A DNA stretch of 14,956 nt from JADHUC01 sp964617665 (GTDB taxonomy: Bacteria > Planctomycetota > Planctomycetia > Pirellulales > Pirellulaceae): the NCBI GenBank assembly GCA_964617665.1, contig CAZUAH010000332.1, forward strand, positions 1-14,956. The letters run 5' to 3'. Under the pieces are notes generated by a model. The model did no database searches and was not told the origin of the DNA. It was given only the letters and a program-made list of their open reading frames with translations. The translations under genes and the position numbers were made by a program. This document shows positions 1 through 7,338 of this stretch, in pieces (within the stretch, counting starts at the first letter, position 1; each line of letters begins with the position of its first letter).

Positions 1-2
1 GC

Positions 3-236
3 GACCACGGTATCCTCGGCCGCTCATTTGAAGAACCGTACGATTCAGGTCTAGCCTGCACGCGGATTAGGCGGATAATAGAGTGGCTTCTCTATAATGA
101 AGAGGCCGCTGAGCTATTTCAACGTACTCGGTGCTTCGCAATGTACCTGGATGTCCTGTGGCTGACGTGTCGCCTAATCAATCCGAAACCGACCAAAACA
201 CTTCGTGTCGCTGCTCGTTCTGCGGCAAGGAACTAA
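3..236 (+). CDS. Unrecognised partial ORF, 3' end of a gene entering from the left edge
   Basis: Frame 3 is open from the left edge to a TAA at 234-236 (77 codons). The first half looks like real protein, with a helical stretch reading RRIIEWLLYNEEAAELFQRT. The second half is less convincing and overlaps the start of the STAS gene in another frame. The helix resembles the C-terminal helix of some glycosyltransferases and other Rossmann-fold enzymes, but there is too little sequence to name a family. The true gene may end earlier if this region is frame-damaged. I cannot exclude a chance ORF. Confidence 0.3.
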   Translation, partial: DHGILGRSFEEPYDSGLACTRIRRIIEWLLYNEEAAELFQRTRCFAMYLDVLWLTCRLINPKPTKTLRVAARSAARN

Positions 237-625
237 TCTCCTGCCCTGGTACGCGTCCCTGCGGTTCGCCTTGCCAGGAATGCGGCTATCCGTTGTGGTG
301 CTGCAAGAAGACAGTCGACGGTATCGTAATTCTGTGCGTCGTGCCTGGTGTCACGCCGGACCTCGAGCAGATCGACCGCCTGTGCGAATCGCTGAAAGAC
401 TCGGACGACAATCCGCGAGTCATTGTCGATTTGTCCGCGATCGACGTCGCAAGCACGGCATTGGCAGCCAGAATAGTAGCATTGCAAAAGCGGATAGCAT
501 CCGCCAACGGCAAGCTCGTTCTGTGTGGGCTGAATCGGGTGATGCGGGATACGTTCTACGGTTGCAGGCTAGACAGAATCCTCGACATATGCGACGACCA
601 AGAAACCGCCCTGGCTCGCCTCTGA
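131..625 (+). CDS. STAS-domain protein with N-terminal zinc ribbon (anti-sigma factor antagonist-like)
   Basis: The N-terminal 60 residues are Cys-rich, with two knuckles, CSFCGK (C28/C31) and CQECGY (C48/C51), which suggest a zinc ribbon. Residues about 62-164 form a STAS domain. The strand-loop DLSAIDVAST carries Ser108 where SpoIIAA-type proteins have their phosphorylatable serine, and the usual DSSGL is relaxed to ASTAL. The end, KLVLCGLNRVMRDTF followed by LDRILDICDDQETAL, matches the last strand and helices of the fold. Family knowledge: such proteins bind anti-sigma or kinase partners in partner-switching. No anti-sigma kinase is adjacent, so the partner is unknown. The listed start is GTG at 131. 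In-frame GTGs at 158 and 167 are equally credible because no site has a clear Shine-Dalgarno sequence. The ABC exporter follows on the same strand after about 165 bp. Confidence 0.8.
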   Translation: MLRNVPGCPVADVSPNQSETDQNTSCRCSFCGKELISCPGTRPCGSPCQECGYPLWCCKKTVDGIVILCVVPGVTPDLEQIDRLCESLKDSDDNPRVIVDLSAIDVASTALAARIVALQKRIASANGKLVLCGLNRVMRDTFYGCRLDRILDICDDQETALARL

Positions 626-791
626 TCGCTGGATCGTCGGTCCGTGTCAACAGTCAGCCGAATGCGATCAGTTCCATCACTATGAAGGTGTAGTTTGTGA
701 ACACTCCTCTCTTGCAAGTGCTTTGCTGAGCCTCCACTGGATATGCAGCAAGCCCCATTCAGCTTCTTCCACGCAGACGCCCCGCCGACAA

Positions 792-2705
792 ATGAATCAT
801 CGAAGCAGCCGATACGAATACAAAGATTATCGCCAGCAGTTGAAAGACCGAGGTGGCCCGAGACGGGTTCGCCCCACATTGGATGGCGACGACGGCGGCA
901 CACGCTCGCGGCAACGATCGTTCACGACCTTACTGTGGGAGTTCTTGCGCCTTTTGCGTGGGCACCGACGAGCCTTGGGCGTTGCGCTGGTGACTCTGAC
1001 GGTTGCCACCATCTTAAAGCTGGCTCCCCCGGCGGCTACTAAGCTAGCGATTGACTACGTGCTGGGCGATCGTACGCTGCCGGCCTTTTGGACCGAAACG
1101 CTGCCGCAGAGTCGGCTGTCACTTCTGGTTTGTATTGCCGCAGCAGTGGCTGTTGTTTCGATCCTGGCTACACTGATGCATCTTTGGGGTCGCTGGTATG
1201 CCACTCGAGCAGTGAATCGCATGCAGGCGGACTTGCGCAAGACCGTTTTTGAACATGCCGTGCGTCTGCCGTTGCACCGCATCTTTCAGCTCAAAAGCGG
1301 CGGCGCGGCAAGCATTCTTCGCGAAGACGCCGGCGGTGTGGCCGATCTGATCTTCAGTATGATTTACAACCCTTGGCGGGCAATCATTCAGTTCATTGGC
1401 AGCTTGATCGTGTTACTGTGCGTCGATTGGCGCATGATGCTGGCCGCTGTGGTACTGCTACCGATCGTCTACGTGACTCATCGCACCTGGATCAGCCGGA
1501 TACGACCGTTGTATCGAGACATCCGTTCGCAGCGCCAGCAAATCGACGGGCAGACCACCGAAGCCTTCGGTGGAATTCGCGTGGTACGCACCTTCGGACG
1601 CGAAAAGAGCGAAACCTCCCGTTTCCTGCGAGCCAACCACCTGATGATTCGGCAGCAACTCTTTGTCTGGTGGTTGACTCGGTTGATCGGTGTCGTCTGG
1701 GAGATTCTCATTCCCCTGGCCTCGACTGCACTGTTGCTGTACGGTGGCTACCGCATTCTTCAGGACAGGATGACGCTGGGCGATTTGACCATGTTTCTGT
1801 TTTACATGGCCATGCTGTTGGGACCGCTGGCCACCTTGGCCGCCAGCGCCACAGCGTTTCAGAACAGTCTGGCGGCTCTGGATCGAATACTGGATTTGCT
1901 GGCCGAACCGCTGGAGACGCCCCCAACCCCGGATGCCATTTCGCTCGATCCGCAAAAAGTCCGGGGCCAGATCGAGCTGCGCGGCGTCAGCTTCCAGTAC
2001 CCTGGAACGCAGCAGTTGGTTCTTTCGGATATCGATCTGTCCGTACAGGCGGGCGAGACGGTCGCGTTGGTCGGTCGCAGCGGTGCCGGCAAGACCACGC
2101 TCTCGAATCTGGTCGCTCGTTTCTACGACCCAAGTGCCGGCGCAGTACTATTGGACGGAGTGGACCTACGCGATATTTCCGTGGAAAGCCTGCGGCGGTT
2201 GCTGGGGATTGTCGAGCAGGATGTGTTTCTGTTCGACGGCACGATTGCGGAGAACATCGCCTACGCAGTTCGAAACGCCACGCGTGAGGATCTCAAGCGA
2301 GCCGCCCACGCCGCTAATGCCCACGAGTTCATTGCGGCGCTGGACCATGGCTACGACACACTGATCGGCGAGCGGGGTGTGCGTTTGAGCGGCGGCCAAC
2401 GTCAGCGGCTGGCGATCGCGCGTGCCGTGTTGGCCGACCCGCGAATCTTGATCCTGGACGAGGCCACCAGCAATCTGGACAGTGAAAGCGAGCGGCTGAT
2501 TCAGCAGAGCCTCGGCGAATTGATGCGCGGTCGCACCAGCTTCGTGATCGCCCATCGCCTCAGTACCATCACCAACGCCGACCGGATTGTCGTGCTCCAG
2601 GAGGGACGAATCGTGGAAAGTGGAACCCACGACCAACTACTTGCCCGTCGCGGCCGCTACCGCCAAATGATCGAACTGCAAATGGACGTCCCACAGCAGG
2701 TGTGA
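792..2705 (+). CDS. ABC transporter, fused permease and ATPase (MsbA/lipid-exporter type)
   Basis: A half-transporter of 638 residues, the normal length for a type IV ABC exporter. About 50 hydrophilic, basic residues precede the transmembrane domain (about 55-350, several hydrophobic helices). The nucleotide-binding domain is complete: Walker A GRSGAGKT at 428-435, signature LSGGQ at 532-536, Walker B ILILDE ending at D556 and catalytic E557, D-loop SNLD, and H-loop His588 in IAHRLST. The protein should work as a homodimer in the inner membrane and pump a lipid, glycolipid or peptide outward. The substrate cannot be read from sequence. I chose ATG 792; the frame also opens with TTG 723, adding 23 low-quality residues. 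Neither start has a good ribosome site. The gene converges on the broken surface-protein gene, with 93 bp between stops. Confidence 0.93.
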   Translation: MNHRSSRYEYKDYRQQLKDRGGPRRVRPTLDGDDGGTRSRQRSFTTLLWEFLRLLRGHRRALGVALVTLTVATILKLAPPAATKLAIDYVLGDRTLPAFWTETLPQSRLSLLVCIAAAVAVVSILATLMHLWGRWYATRAVNRMQADLRKTVFEHAVRLPLHRIFQLKSGGAASILREDAGGVADLIFSMIYNPWRAIIQFIGSLIVLLCVDWRMMLAAVVLLPIVYVTHRTWISRIRPLYRDIRSQRQQIDGQTTEAFGGIRVVRTFGREKSETSRFLRANHLMIRQQLFVWWLTRLIGVVWEILIPLASTALLLYGGYRILQDRMTLGDLTMFLFYMAMLLGPLATLAASATAFQNSLAALDRILDLLAEPLETPPTPDAISLDPQKVRGQIELRGVSFQYPGTQQLVLSDIDLSVQAGETVALVGRSGAGKTTLSNLVARFYDPSAGAVLLDGVDLRDISVESLRRLLGIVEQDVFLFDGTIAENIAYAVRNATREDLKRAAHAANAHEFIAALDHGYDTLIGERGVRLSGGQRQRLAIARAVLADPRILILDEATSNLDSESERLIQQSLGELMRGRTSFVIAHRLSTITNADRIVVLQEGRIVESGTHDQLLARRGRYRQMIELQMDVPQQV

Positions 2706-2798
2706 AGCTGGCTCTTACCGGGGCGGTGACGCGCGTTCGCGTCGCAACACCCATGGAGGTCTCGGGCCGTCACGTAAGGAGATTGCCCGACGGCGGCG

Positions 2799-3167
2799 TT
2801 ACGACCTAACGCCTCCATTCTCGACAATCGACTGCAGCGACTCGGACTCGTCTTGGTCTTCAGGTAACGTCTTGCTGTCGATGTGGTCCAATACGACCAG
2901 CGGGTCGACCATCCTCCATGCCGGCAATTGGACCAGCAGGCTGGACAACAGCACACCGCCGCGGAGCACCCATAGCACGTAACCCACGGTCAATCCCACG
3001 GAGGTCACGGCTGCCGAGCCCACGACGACATCATGGAACTGAAGCTCGGACTGCATCTGCTCGTCCATTTCGTCCAATTCGTTCCAGATCTCATGCGTTT
3101 CAGACGAGTAGTTGAACTCGTCCGCGACGGGCCTGCGCGCGTTCTGAGGAAGAGTCTGTGGAGACAA
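2799..3167 (-). CDS. Segment 5 of the surface protein: C-terminal transmembrane anchor and tail
   Basis: About 120 residues in a third frame. An acidic, coiled-coil-like stretch (HEIWNELDEMDEQMQSEL) is followed by a hydrophobic segment VVVGSAAVTSVGLTVGYVLW, a short RGG turn, a second hydrophobic stretch (VLLSSLLVQLPAW), then RMVDPLVVLD and an acidic end. To my recollection, this Gly-rich helix plus RGG plus PAW.DPL arrangement ends many planctomycete DUF4347/cadherin-type surface proteins and would anchor the protein in a membrane. The nominal start at 3167 is TTG and overlaps segment 4 in another frame, so independent translation is unlikely. The gene end at 2799 faces the ABC exporter stop at 2705. 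Confidence 0.65.
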   Translation of the reverse strand: MSPQTLPQNARRPVADEFNYSSETHEIWNELDEMDEQMQSELQFHDVVVGSAAVTSVGLTVGYVLWVLRGGVLLSSLLVQLPAWRMVDPLVVLDHIDSKTLPEDQDESESLQSIVENGGVRS

Positions 3168-4047
3168 ACGATGCTTGTTCGCCAGGCCGCGTACTCACGT
3201 CATCTGACTTCCTTTCAAACCCCGCGGAATCGCTCGTAACGTACAGAACGTCTTCGACCAACCGCTCAGCGTCCCCCTGCCTCGGTCCGACGACTCCCGT
3301 GTGGGCGTCAATTCCATCATCCGGACTCACTACAGTTGGTTCGTGGTCAGGGGCCTCGTCCTCCGGTGTGGCATCAGGTGGCAAGGTTTCGGTCGTGTCT
3401 TCCTCGCTCGATTCTTCTTCGTCGGATGTTTCGTCTTCGTCGTCCCCTTCATCCTCAGGCAGCGGATCCTCCGGCATCGGTGGCAGCGGCGGTTCGGTCA
3501 CCGTGACGACAACGGCTGCTTCGTTGCTGGTATCGGTCCCATCATGAGCGCGATAGGTGAAGCTGTCATCCCCAAAAAAGTCGCCATCTGGGATGTACTG
3601 GAACGAGCCGTCGGGATCCAGCGTCAATGTACCGTGGCTCGGGCCGGCTACGTGTACGGCCGTGAGACTGTCACCTTCCACGTCCACATCCCCAGCCAGC
3701 ACCCCCACGGCTGCGACGTTCAGCGTGTCAGTTGCAGTAACCTCGTAGGCTTCGTCACTGGCAACCGGTGCGTCGTCGACGGGTGTTATCGAGATGTCGA
3801 CCGTATCCAAATCGACCTTCGCTCCGCCCGCGCCCACGTTGCCTTGATCGTCCACCGCAATCCGAATGGTCGCCGCTCCACTGTAGTTAGACGTCGGATC
3901 GAATCGCAGACGGTCCAACGCGGCGTCAATTTCCGCCAGCGTACCGACAAAGGTCATCGTGGGATCATCCGCACCGTCCCCCGTGCCAAAGGTCAGACCG
4001 TCAGTGCTGCCCAGAGTGAGAGTACCATTAGTCGCGGTTAAAAACAT
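3100..4047 (-). CDS. Segment 4 of the surface protein: two cadherin-like repeats and acidic linker
   Basis: About 315 residues. It starts inside a repeat (LTATNGTLTLGSTDGLTFG, then MTFVGTLAEIDAALDRLRFD and NYSGAATIRIAVDDQG). A second repeat of the tandem Ig/cadherin type follows (VDDAPVASDEAYEV, SLTAVHVAGPSHGTLTLDPD, GSFQYIPDGDFFGDDSFTYR). A linker of about 55 residues, very rich in Pro, Asp and Glu (PEDEGDDEDETSDEEESSEE), then leads toward the C-terminus. After about residue 290 the frame drifts into Arg/Ser-rich text and stops at 3100-3102. The natural continuation lies one base over in segment 5. ATG at 4047 is probably internal, not a start. Tandem repeats of this kind usually bind calcium or mediate adhesion, which is inferred here. 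Confidence 0.7.
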   Translation of the reverse strand: MFLTATNGTLTLGSTDGLTFGTGDGADDPTMTFVGTLAEIDAALDRLRFDPTSNYSGAATIRIAVDDQGNVGAGGAKVDLDTVDISITPVDDAPVASDEAYEVTATDTLNVAAVGVLAGDVDVEGDSLTAVHVAGPSHGTLTLDPDGSFQYIPDGDFFGDDSFTYRAHDGTDTSNEAAVVVTVTEPPLPPMPEDPLPEDEGDDEDETSDEEESSEEDTTETLPPDATPEDEAPDHEPTVVSPDDGIDAHTGVVGPRQGDAERLVEDVLYVTSDSAGFERKSDDVSTRPGEQASFVSTDSSSERAQARRGRVQLLV

Positions 4048-4258
4048 AGGTCACGGTTCGCAGGACCTGCTGGAATGCGGCTGCCGAATCCGGCCCGGAC
4101 AACGTCAGCACGCCTCCGGCGTAGGCGGCCGTAATGCTCGTGCCCGTGGTGTCGGCGGACAGGATCTCGTTCGCGCCGTCCAACAGGTTGGTGATGGTGA
4201 CGGTCAGCGAATCCTGGTCCGCTCCGTCGGCATCGGTCAGCCAGGCGTCGACGTCGGC
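4028..4258 (-). pseudogene. Segment 3 of the surface protein: remainder of the second cadherin-like repeat
   Basis: In the same frame as segment 1, minus-strand codons from 4258 read ADVDAWLTDADGADQDSLTV, then TITNLLDGANEIL, AAYAGGVLTLSGPDSAAAF and QQVLRTVTYV, then FNRD and TAA at 4028-4030. This completes the repeat begun in segment 2, so a single-base indel explains the change of frame. The repeat normally goes on after TVTYV with a dozen or more residues and a linking strand. Here it stops and the next segment opens in the middle of another repeat. The segment has no start codon of its own. Confidence 0.7.
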
Positions 4259-4737
4259 ATGGCCACAGGCCCGCCGCCTTCGGTGAAGGTGGCGGCAAAA
4301 TCGGCGCCGACCGCGCCCGAACTATCGTCCCCGTCCAAGTCGAGGGCGGAAGGATCGTTGATCGATGCGCAGCTGACGTTCTTGGTCACCGCCGTACTCG
4401 TCCCGCCGTCGCCATCGGTCAGTGCGAAACGCACGGTGCGCGGCACCGCGGATGGGTTGTTCGAGACGTTCTCGTAGGTCACGTTCCGCATCACCGCTTT
4501 CACCGCCGTCACGTCGGCATTGGCGTTGAACGTGACCACCAACGGCGATCCGTCGGTCCCGGCGGAGAATGTGCCGACATCCGTGCCGCCAAAGCTGACC
4601 GTGTTGCCCGAAACACCAACCTCGCCCGCGCCAGCCCCTTGGTTTCGGATCGTTAGTCGATCACCTGTCGAGCCGCCGACAGCAAAGTCGACTCGCAGTT
4701 GTCCGTTTTCAAAATCGAGTGTGTCCGGGTCCACCAA
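4237..4737 (-). pseudogene. Segment 2 of the surface protein: cadherin-like repeat
   Basis: About 160 residues in the frame following segment 1. The text starts mid-domain at TLVDPDTLDF and continues through GDRLTIRNQGAGAGEVGVSG, VTFNANADVTAVKAVMRNVTY and RTVRFALTDGDGGTS. This is the standard wording of bacterial cadherin-like/VCBS-type repeats in planctomycete and cyanobacterial giant proteins. A second repeat then begins (LDLDGDDSSGAVGADF, TEGGGPVA) and is cut at the frame change near 4258. The first codon here is only an internal Met; there is no sign of independent translation initiation. It should be read as a continuation of the gene above. Confidence 0.7.
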
Positions 4738-6223
4738 CGTTACCGGTGGCGTCGACGGTAAGTGCGACGTGGGTCCAGGTATTCAGTGGAACGGTGCCGG
4801 CGGGCGTGTCCACATCGAGAAGCTGAGACGGGCCGTTGAAGAGGCCAAAGTTGAGTTGTCCGTTTGATCCCCGCGCAAGCACGGCACGCGAATCGTTGTC
4901 GCCAGCATCGGAAACCTCGAAGATCACGTCGAATCCCGAACCTCGGGCATACACCCAAGCAGCGATGGTTCCCTCGGTCAGGCTTTGGAATCCTGTGGAG
5001 TGGGCACTGAGATCGACGTAGTCATTGTTGCCGTCAAGGCTCAGTTTGCCGTCACCGATTTGGTTCGTGCCAACGCTGGTATCGATACTTGCTCCGTTGG
5101 TCAACGTTCCGTCGTAGCCGCTCGCACTGGAATCGGAAGCATCCGTATCGAACGTATTGTGAAGGATCAAGCCGCTGGTGATATCCAGGGTCGAATACCA
5201 CGATTGCTGAGTCTGAGCGCTCACGACGATCGTCGATTCGATCGGGCTCGACTGGTTATCCAAATCCCAATCGCCCCCCAGATCGGCATGCCCCGTGCTG
5301 TCGGTGCTGGCCGCCACGTCGGCACCGGTCAACGCGCCGATGGCCTCGATCAATGTTTGGCCATCCGCGTTGCCGGCCAAGTCGCAGCCGTAGAACAACA
5401 AATCGGCGTTCTCATCAAGCGACAAATCCCACTTGGCGATCTCGCCGGCGTACGCGTCCATGTTGTTGACATTGAGCCATGTCTCGCCGAGCTTAACAGC
5501 GCCGTCTGTGCCGTGAGTCACAAAGTGCACGGCGTCCAGCCCACTGTGTTCTGACAAGGCGGCCGTGATCTGCTCGATGCCATCGTATCGCGTGTCGAGA
5601 AGGACCACGTCGATTTGACGATTCGGATCGCTTGAAGCGAGATCATCGATCAACTGCTGGTAGTCCGCAACGCCCGGATCGACGAAGACCAATTCGTGAC
5701 GGGCGGAGAGTTGGGAGTCAGGAGTCGAGAGTCCAGAGTCGAGAGCTGTTATCTCTCCGCTGGGGAGAAGGTCAGGATGAGTAACTGCAGCGAGGAGAGA
5801 AACCTCACTCCGACCCTCTCCCAGTGGGAGAAAGGCATCGTCCATTTCGTCAACCTGTAGGGCAGGCTGTGCCTGACCCGTTTCCCGGTCTGCCGCAGCA
5901 TCCGCGTCCATCTCTTCAGGCGAAGCCTTACCGATATCTATCACGGTTACGGACACCGTGGGTGACGCCTCGTGCGCTGCCTCGGTGGCCTGTTGGCCCA
6001 GATCGCCCGCAGCCTGATCGAACTCGTTCTCTGGCGGGGCCAACGGAGCAGCGTCGAGGGTTTCGGCAATCATCGCGGCCGGAACGGCGCTCAGAAAGAC
6101 GCGATCTTCGAGGTCGTCCAGCTTCAGCTCGCTCCTCGGTCCTGGCTTCGCCAGCGCCGATTGGAACGGCCTCAGTACTGCATCGACCGCCAGTCTCGTT
6201 CTAATTAGCAGATTGTGCAACAT
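4709..6223 (-). CDS. Segment 1 of the surface protein: LEDRVFLSA motif, DUF4347 and truncated LamG
   Basis: A segment of 504 residues. A basic N-terminus is followed by LEDRVFLSA at 38-46, the LEPRxLL-type motif found near the start of many exported planctomycete proteins. An acidic, low-complexity linker runs to about 175 and includes two stretches that look derived from intergenic repeats (residues 131-174 and about 116-122). DUF4347 spans about 176-335, with VHFVTHGTDG and LLFYGCDLAG as landmarks. A LamG/concanavalin-like domain starts near 350, with GTIAAWVYARGS and NTWTHVALTVDATGN. It should continue for several more strands, but the frame runs into nine foreign residues and a stop at 4709-4711. 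The next segment resumes in another frame inside a different domain. DUF4347 and LamG are common in large adhesins; carbohydrate binding is a family-level inference. Confidence 0.8.
   Translation of the reverse strand: MLHNLLIRTRLAVDAVLRPFQSALAKPGPRSELKLDDLEDRVFLSAVPAAMIAETLDAAPLAPPENEFDQAAGDLGQQATEAAHEASPTVSVTVIDIGKASPEEMDADAAADRETGQAQPALQVDEMDDAFLPLGEGRSEVSLLAAVTHPDLLPSGEITALDSGLSTPDSQLSARHELVFVDPGVADYQQLIDDLASSDPNRQIDVVLLDTRYDGIEQITAALSEHSGLDAVHFVTHGTDGAVKLGETWLNVNNMDAYAGEIAKWDLSLDENADLLFYGCDLAGNADGQTLIEAIGALTGADVAASTDSTGHADLGGDWDLDNQSSPIESTIVVSAQTQQSWYSTLDITSGLILHNTFDTDASDSSASGYDGTLTNGASIDTSVGTNQIGDGKLSLDGNNDYVDLSAHSTGFQSLTEGTIAAWVYARGSGFDVIFEVSDAGDNDSRAVLARGSNGQLNFGLFNGPSQLLDVDTPAGTVPLNTWTHVALTVDATGNVGGPGHTRF
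5702..5833. repeat. Repeat-like sequence embedded in-frame in the surface-protein linker
   Basis: On the plus strand, near-repeated units such as GAGTCAGGAGTCGAGAG and GTCCAGAGTCGAGAG (about 5715-5745) are followed by two hairpins: TCTCC/GGAGA at 5754-5768 and TCTCCC-AGT-GGGAGA at 5817-5831. The composition differs from the flanking coding DNA and looks like intergenic planctomycete repeat sequence. It reads through in-frame on the minus strand as low-complexity residues 131-174 of the surface protein. Confidence 0.55.
5856..5877. repeat. Short dispersed repeat, GGCAGGCTGTGCCTGAC type
   Basis: The 22 bases contain GGCAGGCTGTGCCTGAC. The complementary core (AGGCACAGCC) recurs at about 6457-6466 and 6825-6834 in the adjacent non-coding region. 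Here it lies inside the surface-protein linker and encodes GQAQPAL. The core can fold (GCAGGC/GCCTG). I read it as a short dispersed palindromic repeat, but three copies in one window cannot prove a family. Confidence 0.4.
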
Positions 6224-6522
6224 CGGTATAAATGTGCTTCGCCACAATTGCGCATTCTGGGCGTAGCGGCACCACCACTCCGAAGCCTAGGCCACGAGGC
6301 AGAGTGGGGAAGAGAGGATGTGGGGCTTCGGACCTTAGAAACGTTGGCGTTGTCGTAGCACTGGATTACCGTTCCATCCCGAAGCAAGTTGCCGAATCGG
6401 GCTATCTTGCCACTACGGTCAGCAGGGGCAGGCTGCGGCCACCGGGTCCGGTAGTCAGGCACAGCCGGGACCGTTCAATCTGCAGGTAAACGTCCGAGTT
6501 TCGTGTGTCCGTTCTTGTTTCA
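6224..6522. other. Non-coding region upstream of the surface-protein gene
   Basis: About 300 bp between the surface-protein start (minus strand) and the inverted-repeat element. Short ORFs on both strands have unnatural composition (runs of Arg, Pro and Cys) and no family signature. The promoter of the surface gene should lie here, but I see no convincing -35/-10 pair. One copy of the AGGCACAGCC core occurs at about 6457-6466. Nothing else is identifiable. Confidence 0.5.
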
Positions 6523-6760
6523 GTCCCGAAGGGACGGATCTAAGATAGCCCAGGGTGGAGAGACGCGAGGGAACCGAGCGTTGCGCAACCCTGGGAACAG
6601 ATTCGCATACGCCGTGAGCCCCAACGGGGCGGTCCTAACAACGGTTGGCCCACTAGCGCCACCCCTTCGGGGCTCGCGAATCCATTGTTTTCACATTCCC
6701 AGGGTTGCGCGACTAACGTCGCTTCACCCTGGGCTATCATAAGGCTGTGCCTTCGGCACG
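6523..6760. repeat. Inverted-repeat element with hairpin ends (MITE-like or REP-like)
   Basis: Two long arms face each other. The left arm is 6544-6597 (begins GATAGCCCAGGGTGGAG, ends GCGCAACCCTGGGAA). The right arm is about 6696-6738, and its reverse complement begins GATAGCCCAGGGTGAAGCGA and ends with the same GCGCAACCCTGGGAA. The left arm carries about nine extra bases in its middle. Roughly 100 bp separate the arms, with GCCCCAACGGGGC and CCCCTTCGGGG hairpins inside. Small hairpins flank the element: GTCCC-GAA-GGGAC (6523-6535) and GTGCC-TTC-GGCAC (6747-6759). ORFs on both strands through it are mirror images of the palindrome and not genes. No transposase is present, so movement would need one supplied elsewhere. 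Confidence 0.75.
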
Positions 6761-7338
6761 GAAGACCGTGAGACAATCCTGGCATCGACCGAAGTAGCGA
6801 TTGTCAGCGCAAATGAAACAGTCCAGGCACAGCCTCGACGGATTCCGTTTGCGTATTCTCCGTTCCGTTGCCCGCAATCCGACGGCCCCGTACCCAACGT
6901 CATCCGGTAAGACTTAGAAGAAGGGCAGAGTCGCGCTGCGACAATTGCCGCGGCATGTGTACGAAAACGCATGTTGGCCGACGGGAGCGCGTACGAACGA
7001 GCGACGGCATGAGCCACGATCGGATCTGTGAGTGCGTGGTAGTACCGTATATTCCGTTCAAGTGTTGTCCCGACGGATGTGGTGTACTCTTGGGTCTGCT
7101 TGGCGATGCGTCAAAACCACTTTCACACGCGCAAAACAAAAAACCGATTTCCTGCAAGCGGTCATCGGCGCGCAGGTGAAGTATGGCCTAGTCTTTTCGG
7201 GGTGGGTGCCTCGCTCGCTTATCGCATGGCGCATTTCTTCGCGAGATGCAGCAAGAATGTGGAAACGCAACATCTGGACTCTCGCCGGCGGTGGGGATGT
7301 TTGATGCGAATGCACCAATCTTTGTGAGGATCGAAGCG
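6761..7338. other. Non-coding region between the inverted-repeat element and the PilZ gene
   Basis: About 580 bp with overlapping short ORFs on both strands, none with recognisable domains or coherent composition. A third copy of the AGGCACAGCC core lies at 6825-6834. I see no tRNA, rRNA, riboswitch or degraded gene that I could defend. The promoter of the PilZ gene is presumably near its right end. Confidence 0.45.
7326..7330 (+). promoter_or_regulatory. Ribosome binding site for the PilZ gene
   Basis: GAGGA lies eight bases before ATG 7339. It is the best such site near the possible starts of this frame and is why the shorter protein was chosen. Confidence 0.5.

Larger units (their letters stand above)
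2799..6223 (-). pseudogene. Large planctomycete surface protein, one gene broken into five reading-frame segments
   Basis: Five consecutive minus-strand segments read as one protein in domain order, but in frames that change four times (near 4735, 4258, 4045 and 3100-3165). Together they give: LEDRVFLSA motif, DUF4347, LamG, cadherin-like repeats, an acidic Pro/Asp/Glu linker, and a transmembrane tail. This is a recognisable planctomycete surface or adhesion protein plan. The break near 4258 fits one missing base: restoring a C turns GTGGCCATGCCGAC into codons for V-A-I-A-D. The breaks near 4735 and 4045 join incomplete domains, so longer stretches appear to be missing. Either the gene is decaying, or repeats were collapsed and miscalled during assembly. 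The ATG at 6223 is preferred over the in-frame TTG at 6247. Confidence 0.75.

Noticed and set aside
3301..4041. Plus-strand ORF of 246 codons opposite the surface protein
   Set aside because: It is a shadow of the repeat-bearing minus-strand coding sequence and shows no recognisable protein pattern.
4028..4050. Programmed frameshift at the T-run GTTTTTAAC
   Set aside because: The frames on the two sides belong to different incomplete repeats, so a slip would not restore a normal domain. Deletion or misassembly explains it better.
4038..4298. Minus-strand ORF of 86 codons
   Set aside because: Arg- and His-rich text in the wrong frame. The neighbouring frame gives the proper cadherin-like repeat.
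6503..6785. Overlapping ORFs on both strands
   Set aside because: They arise from the inverted-repeat element, and the two translations resemble each other because the DNA is palindromic. Not genes.
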